This document shows positions 24,449-32,444 of a stretch of 64,000 bases of DNA, piece after piece (positions within the stretch are counted from its first letter, which is position 1; each line of letters opens with the position of its first letter). Position numbers and translations under genes: made by a program. Below the pieces are notes generated by a model. That model had not been told where the DNA came from, ran no database searches, and worked only from the letters and a program-made list of their open reading frames with translations. Source of the DNA: Trebonia sp035294225 (GTDB lineage: Bacteria > Actinomycetota > Actinomycetes > Streptosporangiales > Streptosporangiaceae); NCBI GenBank assembly GCA_035294225.1, contig DATGLH010000026.1, forward strand, positions 1-64,000. Reading direction: 5' to 3'.

Positions 24449-25672
24449 TCACGCTTCAGCCTTGCTGCCCCATAGCTCCCGGGAGGCGATCCGCGCGCCC
24501 TCGGCGAGGGAGGCCAGCTTGGCCCACTGGATCTCCTCGTGCACCCGGTGGACGAACGCTCCCTGGGCGAAACCGCAGTCGGTGCCGCCCATCACCCGGT
24601 CCCGGCCGACCACCTTCGCCAGCCTTACCAGGCGCTGCGCGACCAGCTCGGGGTGCTCCACGACGTTGGTGTGGTGCGTCACCACGCCGGGGACGAGCAC
24701 CTTGCCGTCCGGCAGGGGGACGTCCTCCCAGATCTTCCATTCGTGCTCGTGCCTGGGGTTGGCCTGCTCGATCAGGTAGTACCTGGCCTTCACCCGCAGG
24801 ACTAGGTCGATGGCGTCGCGCAGCGGCGGGTCGTAGGCGTGCGGCCCGTGCCAGCTGCCGAAGCAGATGTGGTACCGGATGCGGTCCTCGGGGAGCCCGC
24901 GCAGCGCGTGGTTGAGCGCGTCCACCCGCAGCCGCGCCCACTGCCGGTACTCCTCGTAGGACTGGCCGCGGGAGGCCATCGTGTCCGCCTCGTGCATCAG
25001 CACCGCGTCGTCGACCTGGAGCAGCAGCCCGGCGTCGACGATCCCCTTGTACTCGCAGTGCAGCGCGTCGGCGAGCGCGTAGACGAACTCCTCGTCGCTC
25101 GCGTAGTACTCGTTCCGCAGCCAGTAGGCGCTCGCGGGCGCCACGACCGGCAAGAACCCCTCCGCGGCGTCCTTGCCCGCGGCGGCGAGGGCGGCCTTGA
25201 CGTTGGCGATGTCACGGTCGAGCGCCGCCCGGTCGTATGTCATCGGGCCGGTGCACACCCAGGCCGCCGCGCCGCCGCTCCCGTCCCCGGGGGCGTCCGC
25301 GCCGGCCCCGGTGCCCGCCCGTGCCGCCCGCTCGTCGAGCGCGTCGATCTCGGCGTACGCGCCGGGGAAGTGCTGACGGTCCCGGCTGGCCGGCAAGATG
25401 CTGGTGAAGCCGCCCTCGACCGGCCTGGACTCCAGGCCGGTCGTCCGCTCGTACAGGTACGTGATCCAGTTGGACTTGCCCATCTCGCCGTCGTCGACGA
25501 TGTCGACGCCGGCCTCGGCCTGCTTGCGGACCACGTCGGCGACGGCCGTGGCCAGCGCGGCCGCGTAGGCGGCCTCGTCGTAGGGCTCGCCACGGTCCCT
25601 CGCCGCGAGGAAGGAGAGCAGCTCCGGCGGCCGGATCAGGCTTCCGGCGTGTGTTACGGGGATTCGCTGCAT
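24449..25672 (-). CDS. MetE C-terminal-domain-like (cobalamin-independent methionine synthase family) protein
   Basis: A 407-residue protein with only the catalytic C-terminal barrel of MetE. Zinc-site candidates: His and Cys in YHICFGSWHG, Glu in YYLIEQANPRH and Cys in GGTDCGF. The QIDEP motif of true MetE reads LQVDD. No folate-binding N-terminal domain exists, so ordinary methyl-tetrahydrofolate-dependent MetE chemistry is unlikely. Possible roles are a core methionine synthase using another methyl donor, or another thiol alkyl transfer such as the epoxyalkane:coenzyme M transferase group. ATG 25672 has GGGAGAG just upstream and starts with HAGSLIRPPELL, a usual family opening; the 17 upstream in-frame residues are excluded. 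First gene of the operon with the Liv binding protein and fused transporter. Confidence 0.85.
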   Translation of the reverse strand: MQRIPVTHAGSLIRPPELLSFLAARDRGEPYDEAAYAAALATAVADVVRKQAEAGVDIVDDGEMGKSNWITYLYERTTGLESRPVEGGFTSILPASRDRQHFPGAYAEIDALDERAARAGTGAGADAPGDGSGGAAAWVCTGPMTYDRAALDRDIANVKAALAAAGKDAAEGFLPVVAPASAYWLRNEYYASDEEFVYALADALHCEYKGIVDAGLLLQVDDAVLMHEADTMASRGQSYEEYRQWARLRVDALNHALRGLPEDRIRYHICFGSWHGPHAYDPPLRDAIDLVLRVKARYYLIEQANPRHEHEWKIWEDVPLPDGKVLVPGVVTHHTNVVEHPELVAQRLVRLAKVVGRDRVMGGTDCGFAQGAFVHRVHEEIQWAKLASLAEGARIASRELWGSKAEA

Positions 25673-25744
25673 GCACTCTCCCGTCAGCGCATCGAAATGC
25701 TCCCTCAAGACAAAAGCCTGCACCCGGCGTCAGTCAACTACCTG

Positions 25745-25800
25745 CTTGACGCCCAGGGTCACAATCGCGTCAAGTGTACGGAGGGCACATACACGTGCCC
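25745..25800. promoter_or_regulatory. Two inverted repeats in the divergent promoter region
   Basis: CTTGACGC (25745-25752) and GCGTCAAG (25767-25774) are perfect 8-bp arms around 14 bp. GGGCAC-ATACAC-GTGCCC follows at 25783-25800. They lie between the MetE-like gene (minus) and LivF (plus), both part of transporter 1, and could be operators coordinating them. The TTGACG words also resemble -35 elements, but no matching -10 was found. Confidence 0.5.
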
Positions 25801-25937
25801 GGCAAGTTGGCGGACACGCCAATGCCAGGGAGCCGGCCTGGGTTACAAGCTAGTGAGTTGACGTCCGCGTCGCGGCGGGCTGTGCTGGTGGCGGCGTGTT
25901 TGTCCTGGTAGTAGCCGGTGAAGGTGGGTTGGGCACG

Positions 25938-26672
25938 ATGACGGGCTCCGACGCGGTACTCGAACTCGACGGGCTGACCGTGGCCTATGACCGGGCGCCG
26001 GTCGTCCGGGACCTGACGCTGACCGTGGGCGCCGGGGAGGTCGTGGCGCTGCTCGGCGCCAACGGCGCCGGCAAGACGACCACGCTGCGGGCCATCTCCG
26101 GGCTGCTGAAGCCGGCCGCCGGGACGGTGCGCCTGGCCGGCGCCGACCTGGCCGGCGTCCCCCCGACCGCGCGGGCACGGATGGGCATCGCGCACGTGCC
26201 GCACGATCGCGGCATCTTCTTCGGGCTGACGGTGGCCGAGCACTTCCGGCTGGACGGGCTGGGCGCCCCGGCGGACATGGACGCCGCGTTCGACCACTTC
26301 CCGGCGCTGCGCACGCTGCGCGGGCGCAAGGCCGGGCTGCTGTCCGGCGGCGAGCAGCAGATGCTCGCGATCGCCCGCGCGCTGAGCCGCAAGCCGAGGC
26401 TGCTGATGCTGGACGAGATGAGCCTGGGCCTGGCCCCGGTCATCGTGAGCCGGCTGCTGCCCGTCGTCCGGGAGTACGCGACCGGCAGCGGGACCGGCGT
26501 GCTGCTGGTCGAGCAGCACGTGCACCTGGCGCTGAAGATCGCCGACCGGGGCTACATCCTCTCCCACGGGGAGCTTGCGGCCAGCGGCACCGCGGAGAGC
26601 CTGGGCAAGGACAGCGCGCTGCTCGCGGCCAGCTATCTCGGCGCCGCCCCCGGCCCGGGGCCGGCGAGCTGA
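25938..26672 (+). CDS. Liv-type ABC transporter ATP-binding protein (LivF)
   Basis: A 244-residue ATPase: Walker A GANGAGKTT near residue 37, signature LSGGEQQML, Walker B LLMLDEMSLGLAP (the DEMSLGLAP form is diagnostic for LivF). It is the second ATPase that the fused LivHMG protein at 20182-22911 lacks, so the two probably assemble in one transporter although they are transcribed divergently. ATG 25938 is used; an upstream GTG at 25896 would add 14 residues. Neither has a good ribosome site. The 3' end overlaps an 18-bp duplication that contains the stop codon. Confidence 0.88.
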   Translation: MTGSDAVLELDGLTVAYDRAPVVRDLTLTVGAGEVVALLGANGAGKTTTLRAISGLLKPAAGTVRLAGADLAGVPPTARARMGIAHVPHDRGIFFGLTVAEHFRLDGLGAPADMDAAFDHFPALRTLRGRKAGLLSGGEQQMLAIARALSRKPRLLMLDEMSLGLAPVIVSRLLPVVREYATGSGTGVLLVEQHVHLALKIADRGYILSHGELAASGTAESLGKDSALLAASYLGAAPGPGPAS

Positions 26673-26698
26673 CCGGGGCGGGCGAGCTGACCGGGGCG
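26663..26698. repeat. 18-bp tandem duplication over the LivF stop codon
   Basis: GGCGAGCTGACCGGGGCG occurs twice in a row, so a second in-frame TGA follows the true LivF stop (26670-26672). Confidence 0.85.
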
Positions 26699-26715
26699 GG
26701 CCGGCCCGGCCCGGC

Positions 26716-27624
26716 TCAGCGGCTGAAGCCCCAGTTCAGCATCTTGATCGCGTCATTGAACGTCGCGTTCAGATCGCCGGGGGAAGAGTGCAGCACGACG
26801 CCGATGAGCGTCCTGCCGCCGCGCCGCGCCTCGAACAGCAGGCACTCGCCGGCCGCGGCGGTGAACCCGGTCTTGATGCCGGCCGCGCCGGGGTAGCGGG
26901 CAAGCAGCAGGTTCAGGTTCTGCCAGGTGTGCGCCTGCCGCCCGGGGCCGGCCGCCACGCGGTACACGCGCGTCGCCACGATCTGGCGGAACAGCGGCAG
27001 CCGCATCGCGTCCCGCCCCAGGCTGACCAGGTCGCGCGCCGTGGAGTACGTGGTGTACGGCCCCGGGTCCGGCAGCCCGCTGAAGTCGGAAAAACGCGAC
27101 GCGCGCAGGCCGAGCCGCGCGGCGGTCGCGTTCATCCTGGCGACGAAGGCGGTCAGGCCCGGCCCGTAGCTGGCGGCCAGCGCGTACGCCGCGTCGCAGC
27201 CGGAGGGCAGCATCATCGCGTAGAGCAGCTGCAGCGCGGTGAGCTTCTCCCCCGGCCGCAGGCCCGCCGTGGAGGCGCCGTACTTCCTGTCGTAGCCGAC
27301 GATCCCCCGCGGCACCGTGATCACCCGGTTCAGGCCGCCCGCCTCGATCACCACGTACGCGGTCATGACCTTGGCGATGCTGCCCATCGGCCGCGGCGCG
27401 GCCGGGGAACGGCTCCACAGGACCGCGCCGGTGGCCGCGTTCGCCAGCTCCGCCCACGGGGCCGCCACCCCCGCCGGGCCGGCCGGTGCCCGCGCGGAAG
27501 GCGCGGCGGGAGGGACGGCGGCCCGCGCCCCCACGCCTGTTGCTGTTATCAGGGCCATGGCCGGCAGGGCCATGGCCAGCGCAGCGGCAGCGCCGCTGCG
27601 GCCGGGCCGGCCGACGGTCCGCAT
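26716..27624 (-). CDS. D-alanyl-D-alanine carboxypeptidase (serine type, peptidase S11)
   Basis: A 302-residue exported penicillin-binding protein. Signal peptide about residues 1-45. The SxxK motif is SIAKVMTA (about 82-85). The SxN position reads SGCDAAYALA (Cys instead of Asn, as in many actinobacterial members). The KTG motif is IKTGFTAAAGE. The enzyme removes the terminal D-Ala of peptidoglycan stem peptides, limiting cross-linking. It ends soon after KTG and lacks a C-terminal membrane anchor, so it may be secreted or held by an uncleaved signal. ATG 27624 has GGAGG 5 nt upstream. The signal-peptide codons contain a third copy of the TTGCTGTTATCA word shared with the dispersed element. 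Confidence 0.9.
   Translation of the reverse strand: MRTVGRPGRSGAAAALAMALPAMALITATGVGARAAVPPAAPSARAPAGPAGVAAPWAELANAATGAVLWSRSPAAPRPMGSIAKVMTAYVVIEAGGLNRVITVPRGIVGYDRKYGASTAGLRPGEKLTALQLLYAMMLPSGCDAAYALAASYGPGLTAFVARMNATAARLGLRASRFSDFSGLPDPGPYTTYSTARDLVSLGRDAMRLPLFRQIVATRVYRVAAGPGRQAHTWQNLNLLLARYPGAAGIKTGFTAAAGECLLFEARRGGRTLIGVVLHSSPGDLNATFNDAIKMLNWGFSR
27532..27551. repeat. Third copy of the TTGCTGTTATCA repeat end
   Basis: The 20 bases match the right end of copies A and B of the dispersed element at 18 (copy A) and 17 (copy B) positions, with an identical AT-rich 12-mer. It lies in the signal-peptide codons of the carboxypeptidase gene (residues ALITATGV). The left-end block is absent nearby. 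Confidence 0.5.
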
Positions 27625-27808
27625 CTGTCCCTCCGCTCCCCGGACGAATCCAGGCGCATTCTGTCAGCGGGCCGCCGTCTCCGTTGTAAGTTACGAATGT
27701 TTTGATCCGAACGGGCGGTGGCGCCTGCCCGAGCGCCCCAGTCCATCCGTTTGGATGACGAACGCGGGCGTGCCGGCATAGCCTGCTGTGGAACCCGAAA
27801 GGGAGTTA

Positions 27809-29152
27809 ATGGCTGGTATGGGTGATTCATGGTGTCCGGGCTGCGGGTATGCCGTGGAACCGGGGACGGGCTTCTGCGCGACCTGCGGGCAGCCGCTCGC
27901 CGCCGCGGCGAGCGCTCCCCCCGCCGCGCCCCCCACGGTTACCATCCCGCCCGCGGTCACCGCGCCCCCCGCGGTCACCGCGCCGCCTACGGTTAGCATG
28001 CCGCCCGCGGTCACCGCCCAGTCGCCGGCGGCAGCGTTCCCCCCGCCTGCCCCGCTTCCCCCGCCGCCGGGACCGCAGGCGCCGGGGTTCCCGCCCCAGG
28101 GATTTGCGCTTCAGGGGCATGCGCCCCAGCCGACGGCGCCGGTGCCGCCGGCGATGCAGCCCCCGCCCCCGCCGGCCTCGCAGTCGCGGCTGCCGTGGCC
28201 GCCCCCGCCGGACGGCCAGCCGCCCGCTGGCGCGTACCCGGCCGGGCAGGCCCCGCTGCCGCCAAGCCCGCTGCCGCAGATGTACAGCGCGCCCGTGCCG
28301 CCGGATGTCCAGCAGGCGCGCCAGATGGACACACAGCGGATGCTGCAGCCCCAGGGGCTGTTCCAGCCGCCGCCTCCGGCCGGACCGCAGCCGTGGCCCG
28401 GATCGGGGCCGGCCGGAAACCTGTTCGCCCCGCCGCTGCCCGGCGCGGGCGGACCCGGCCCGCTGTCCTCCACGCTGCCGGGCGGCATGCAACCGGTGCC
28501 GCCGGACGGCCCGTTCCCTCCTGCCGGGTCCAAGCGGCAGCTGAGGCTGCCGAGCGGCCCGGTGACAGCGGCGATCATCGCCGCCGCGCTGGTGCTCGTG
28601 GTCGCGCTCGTGTTCGCCATGAGCCGGTCCAGCGGCGGCACGGGCGGCGGAACCACGGCCGGGGCCACGCCGGCCTCCACCGTGTCCCCGCCCGCGGGCA
28701 CCGCGGCACGGCAGGCGGCAGCCCAGCTGTCCGTGCTGCTGGCGCAGAGCGGCACCGACCGCGCCGACGTCGTCGACGCGGTGGAGAACGTGCGTGCCTG
28801 CGGCAAGAACCTGGCCAGGGACGAGCGGATCTTCACCACCGCCGCCGCCAACCGGCGTGCCCTGCTGTCGAAGCTGGGGAGCCTGCCGGGGCGTTCGGCG
28901 CTGCCCGCGGCGATGCTCAGCGAGCTGTCCGGCGCCTGGCGGGCGTCGGCCCAGGTGGACACCGACCTCGCCCGGTGGGCGTCCGACGCGGCCGCCCGCG
29001 GCTGCCACAAGGGCAACCCGGGCGACGCCAGCCTGAGGGCGTCCTCCGCCCCCGATAGCCAGGCGACGGCCGACAAGCAGGCCTTCGCCCGCCTCTGGAA
29101 CCCGCTCGCCCGCCGCTATGGCCTCCCCACCTACCAGTGGCAGCAGCTTTAG
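27809..29152 (+). CDS. Zinc-ribbon, proline-rich single-pass membrane protein of unknown function
   Basis: About 447 residues. The N-terminus is a four-Cys zinc ribbon (CPGCGYAVEPGTGFCATCGQ). It is followed by about 200 residues dominated by Pro, Ala and Gln with short TAPPAV repeats, one membrane helix near residue 255 (AAIIAAALVLVVALVFAM), and an external domain of about 170 residues with helices and three Cys. This layout is common in actinomycete surface or envelope proteins, but no family is recognised. The zinc ribbon would be cytoplasmic and the Pro-rich segment a flexible linker. Start: ATG 27809 follows GGGAG with short spacing; GTG 27788 and ATG 27818 are alternatives. It is transcribed divergently from the carboxypeptidase, which hints at an envelope role. 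Confidence 0.75.
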   Translation: MAGMGDSWCPGCGYAVEPGTGFCATCGQPLAAAASAPPAAPPTVTIPPAVTAPPAVTAPPTVSMPPAVTAQSPAAAFPPPAPLPPPPGPQAPGFPPQGFALQGHAPQPTAPVPPAMQPPPPPASQSRLPWPPPPDGQPPAGAYPAGQAPLPPSPLPQMYSAPVPPDVQQARQMDTQRMLQPQGLFQPPPPAGPQPWPGSGPAGNLFAPPLPGAGGPGPLSSTLPGGMQPVPPDGPFPPAGSKRQLRLPSGPVTAAIIAAALVLVVALVFAMSRSSGGTGGGTTAGATPASTVSPPAGTAARQAAAQLSVLLAQSGTDRADVVDAVENVRACGKNLARDERIFTTAAANRRALLSKLGSLPGRSALPAAMLSELSGAWRASAQVDTDLARWASDAAARGCHKGNPGDASLRASSAPDSQATADKQAFARLWNPLARRYGLPTYQWQQL

Positions 29153-29264
29153 GCGTCCCGGGCGGGACACCGGAAACCGGAAAATCGCTCGCCACGAGTG
29201 ATTTTTACGGTATAGGCCGCGCCTGTTGCCGGCTGTGGGCGTGTCGCGGCGGCCGCGTGCGGCG

Positions 29265-30314
29265 TCAGAACACGATGAGCGGCTTTATCACGTTGTCGAG
29301 CTTCTTGTCGGAAACCTCGAAGGCCCGTTCCATCTCGCCGAACTTGAACGTGTGCGTCGTCATCAGCGTCGGATCGACGCGCTTGCCCTCCAGCACGCGC
29401 AACAGCCGGCTCATGCGCAGCCGCCCGCCGGGGCACAGGCCTGTCGCGATCGTCTTGTCCGCCATGCCGACGCCCCACCCGGCCCGCGGGATGCGGACGA
29501 ATTCGCCTTCTCCGAAGTAGCCGGTGCTGGACACCGTGCCACCGGGCTTGGTTATCTTGACGGCGGTCTGGAACGTCGCGTCCGCGCCGAGGGCTTCGAT
29601 CGCGGTGTCTACCCCCTCGCCCTGTGTCAGGTCGAGGATCCGGTCCACGACATCTTCTTTCGTGAAGTCCACGATCTGGTCCGCGCCGTAGGTACGGGCG
29701 AGCTGCTGCCGGTTCGGGACCGATTCGACCCCGATGATAAGGCCCGCTCCGCGGAGCCTGGCCCCCGCGGTCGACATCAGCCCCACCGGCCCCTGGGCGA
29801 GCACGGCCACGGTCCCGCCGATGGGGATGTTTCCCTTCTCCGCCCCCATGAAGCCGGTGGAGAGCATGTCGGCGCAGTACACCGCCATGTCGTCGGAGAC
29901 GCTGCCGGGGATCTTCGCCATGTTGGCGTCGGCATCGTTCACATGGAAGTACTCGGCGAACACCCCGTCCTTGGTGTTGGAGAACTTCCAGCCGCCCAGC
30001 GGCGCGCCGGACTGCGAGGCGTATCCCGCCTGCGCGGCGGGGTCTCCCCAGTCGGGCGTGATCGCGCCGACGAGAACACGGTCGCCGGGGCGGAAGTTCC
30101 TCACCTCGCTGCCCACGGCGTGGACCACGCCGACCGCCTCGTGGCCGAGCGTCAGGTTCTCGCGCGGCCCGATGCCGCCGGCGACGGTGTGCGAGTCCGA
30201 GGTGCAGATAAGGGCCCTGGTCGTCTGGACAACGGCGTCGTTCGGCCCCGGACGCGGCACCGGCTTGTCCATGAAGCCGACACGGCCGATCTCCTTCATC
30301 ACGAACGCTTTCAT
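29265..30314 (-). CDS. Zinc-dependent NAD(P) secondary alcohol dehydrogenase (isopropanol dehydrogenase type)
   Basis: A 349-residue medium-chain dehydrogenase. Catalytic zinc ligands match the Thermoanaerobacter/Clostridium secondary ADH pattern: Cys in ALICTSDSH (about 37), His-Glu in LGHEAVG (about 59-60) and Asp in YCADMLSTG (about 150). The structural-zinc Cys cluster is absent, as in that group. The coenzyme motif is LAQGPVGLMSTAGARLRGAG. It converts secondary alcohols such as 2-propanol to ketones and back. ATG 30314 starts MKAFVMKEIGRVGF, the standard opening. It stands alone, divergent from the GH15 gene. Confidence 0.9.
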   Translation of the reverse strand: MKAFVMKEIGRVGFMDKPVPRPGPNDAVVQTTRALICTSDSHTVAGGIGPRENLTLGHEAVGVVHAVGSEVRNFRPGDRVLVGAITPDWGDPAAQAGYASQSGAPLGGWKFSNTKDGVFAEYFHVNDADANMAKIPGSVSDDMAVYCADMLSTGFMGAEKGNIPIGGTVAVLAQGPVGLMSTAGARLRGAGLIIGVESVPNRQQLARTYGADQIVDFTKEDVVDRILDLTQGEGVDTAIEALGADATFQTAVKITKPGGTVSSTGYFGEGEFVRIPRAGWGVGMADKTIATGLCPGGRLRMSRLLRVLEGKRVDPTLMTTHTFKFGEMERAFEVSDKKLDNVIKPLIVF

Positions 30315-30386
30315 CGCTGTCTCTCTCACTTCGCGCGGTTCCCAGGGTCCGAGTGCAGCAGGCGCGGCCAGCCCGCGCCTCACCTG

Positions 30387-30446
30387 GGGCGGGTGAAGCG
30401 CGCCGCGGCGCCGGCCCCCGGGCGGGTGAAGCGCGCCGCGGCGCCG
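30387..30446. repeat. 27-bp direct repeat, period 33 bp
   Basis: Identical 27-bp units at 30387-30413 and 30420-30446 begin GGGCGGGTGAAGCGCGCCGC. They lie in the divergent promoter region between the secondary alcohol dehydrogenase and the GH15 enzyme. Confidence 0.8.
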
Positions 30447-30602
30447 CCCGGTTCCGCCCGGCGCGGCAGCCGCCCGCCTCATCCCTCTCAGGTGAGGCGG
30501 CGCCCGCGGCGGCCCGGTTACGGTGAGCCGGATACCGGCCGCTGGCACGCCCGCGTGCCGTCAGGACATCCGCGCCAGAGCACCCGGAGGAACGGCACCG
30601 CC

Positions 30603-32444
30603 ATGCTCGAACCTGATCCTTCCTTCCGCCCGGTCCGCACCCGGGACGGCTACCCGCCGCTTGAGGACTTCGGCCTTATCGGGGACGGGTCGACGGCGGC
30701 GCTGGCCGGCCTGGACGGCGGCATCCGCTGGCTGTGCCTGCCGCGCTTCGACTCCGAGCCGCTGCTGTGCGGCTTGCTGGACGCCGGGCGCGGCGGGCAC
30801 TTCACCATCGCCCCCGATGGCCTGACCGAGGCCCGCCAGCGCTATGTGCCCGACACCGCGGTGCTGGTCACCGAGCTGCGCAGCGCTACCGGCGTGGTCC
30901 GGCTCACCGACGCGCTGGCGTTGCGGCCGGGCGCCGATCTCACCGACGACGTGCCCGCGGGCCGGGGCGAGCTGGTCCGGTCGGCGGTGGTCCTGGACGG
31001 GAACGTCCGGCTCCGGTTCGACCTGGAGCCCCGGGGCGGGGCCCAGGCGCGGCCGGCCGCCAGCGGCCTGGCGGTGATGCCCGCGCGGCGACCTGACCTG
31101 CGGCTTCATGTGCGGTCCAGCCGCCCGCTGAGCGGCCTGCACGCCGTCTTCGACCTGCGCCAGGGTGACTCGCTCGACGTGGTGCTGTCATGGGGGCGGA
31201 CGCACCGCCATCACCGCTTCGACGCCAGGGCGATGCTGGAGGCCACGGCAGCGGCGTGGCGCCGGTGGATGACGCGCTTCAGCTACGACGGCCCCGCCGA
31301 GCCCCTGGTCCGGCGGGCCGCGATCACGTTGAAGCTCTGCGACCACTGGGTCAACGGCTCGCTGGTCGCCGCGCCGACGTCGTCCCTGCCGGCGCCGGCC
31401 GGCGGGGTGCGGAACTGGGACTACCGCTACACGTGGATCCGGGACGCCGCGTTCACCGTGTTCGCCATGCGCCGGATCGGGTTCGCCGACGAGGCCGACG
31501 CGTTCCTGGGCTGGGTCCTGGACGCCTTCGAGCAGAGCCGGCAGCCGCGGATCATGTACGACCTCGGCGGCGGCCCGGTGCCCGCGGAATGGGAGGACGC
31601 CGGGCTGGAGGGCTACCGGCGCTCCGCCCCGGTGCGGTGGGGCAACGGCGCGGCCGGCCAGCGGCAGCACGATGTCTACGGCGAGGTGCTGGACTGCGCC
31701 GACCAGTGGGCCCGCGGCGGCGGCCGGATCGAGCCGTCCCTGTGGGCGGCCCTGGCCAGCCTGGCCGAGATGGCCGGGGATGCGTGGCGGCAGCCGGATC
31801 AGGGCATCTGGGAGGTGCGCGGCGAGGGCCGGGTATTCACCTACTCGGCGGCGATGTGCCAGGTGGCCCTGGACCGGGCGGCGGCCATCGCCGGGCGGCT
31901 TGGCCTGCCCGGCCCGGCCCCGGCCTGGCGGGCCGCCGCGGACAAGCTGCGCCAGGTCATCCTGGACCGGTCCTGGGACGAGGACGCGCGGACGCTGAGC
32001 GAGCATCTCGACGGCGGCGGCAGCCTGGACGCCAGCCTGCTGGCCCTCCCGCTGCGCCGGGTCATCCCGGCCGGCCACCCGCGCATGACGGCCACCGCCG
32101 CGGCCGTGGCCGAGCGGCTGTCGGCCGGCGGCGGCCTGCTCTACCGCTACCTGCACGATGACTCGCCCGACGGTATCGCCGGCGACGAGGGCGCCTTCGT
32201 GCTGTGCAGCTTCTGGCTCGCCGACAACCTGGCCATGCAGGGCCGGGTCGAGGAGGCGGAGGAACTCTACGCCGCACTGTGCGCCCGGGCCAGCCCGCTC
32301 GGCCTGCTGCCGGAGCAGATCGACCCGTCGACAGGCGAGTTCACCGGCAACTTCCCGCAGGCGTTCAGCCACATCGGGGTCATCGCCAGCGGCGTGACCC
32401 TCGCGAGGGCCCGGGCCGGGGCCGGGGCGGAGGCGCCGGCATGA
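30603..32444 (+). CDS. Glycoside hydrolase family 15 protein (trehalase/glucoamylase type)
   Basis: A 613-residue protein. The N-terminal beta-sandwich begins PPLEDFGLIGDGSTAALAG and contains GGIRWLCLPRFDSEP. The (alpha/alpha)6 barrel follows: RNWDYRYTWIRDAAF, then DQGIWEVRGE (first catalytic Glu of GH15) and a late LPEQIDPSTGEFTGNFPQAFSH (second acid). Actinobacterial members of this type include cytosolic trehalases, and others are glucoamylase-like; the glucose-releasing reaction is common to both. No signal peptide is present, so it acts in the cytosol. GGAGG lies 12 nt before ATG 30603. The stop overlaps the start of the dehydrogenase gene (ATGA), so the two are co-translated and the glucose produced may be channelled to it. 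Confidence 0.88.
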   Translation: MLEPDPSFRPVRTRDGYPPLEDFGLIGDGSTAALAGLDGGIRWLCLPRFDSEPLLCGLLDAGRGGHFTIAPDGLTEARQRYVPDTAVLVTELRSATGVVRLTDALALRPGADLTDDVPAGRGELVRSAVVLDGNVRLRFDLEPRGGAQARPAASGLAVMPARRPDLRLHVRSSRPLSGLHAVFDLRQGDSLDVVLSWGRTHRHHRFDARAMLEATAAAWRRWMTRFSYDGPAEPLVRRAAITLKLCDHWVNGSLVAAPTSSLPAPAGGVRNWDYRYTWIRDAAFTVFAMRRIGFADEADAFLGWVLDAFEQSRQPRIMYDLGGGPVPAEWEDAGLEGYRRSAPVRWGNGAAGQRQHDVYGEVLDCADQWARGGGRIEPSLWAALASLAEMAGDAWRQPDQGIWEVRGEGRVFTYSAAMCQVALDRAAAIAGRLGLPGPAPAWRAAADKLRQVILDRSWDEDARTLSEHLDGGGSLDASLLALPLRRVIPAGHPRMTATAAAVAERLSAGGGLLYRYLHDDSPDGIAGDEGAFVLCSFWLADNLAMQGRVEEAEELYAALCARASPLGLLPEQIDPSTGEFTGNFPQAFSHIGVIASGVTLARARAGAGAEAPA

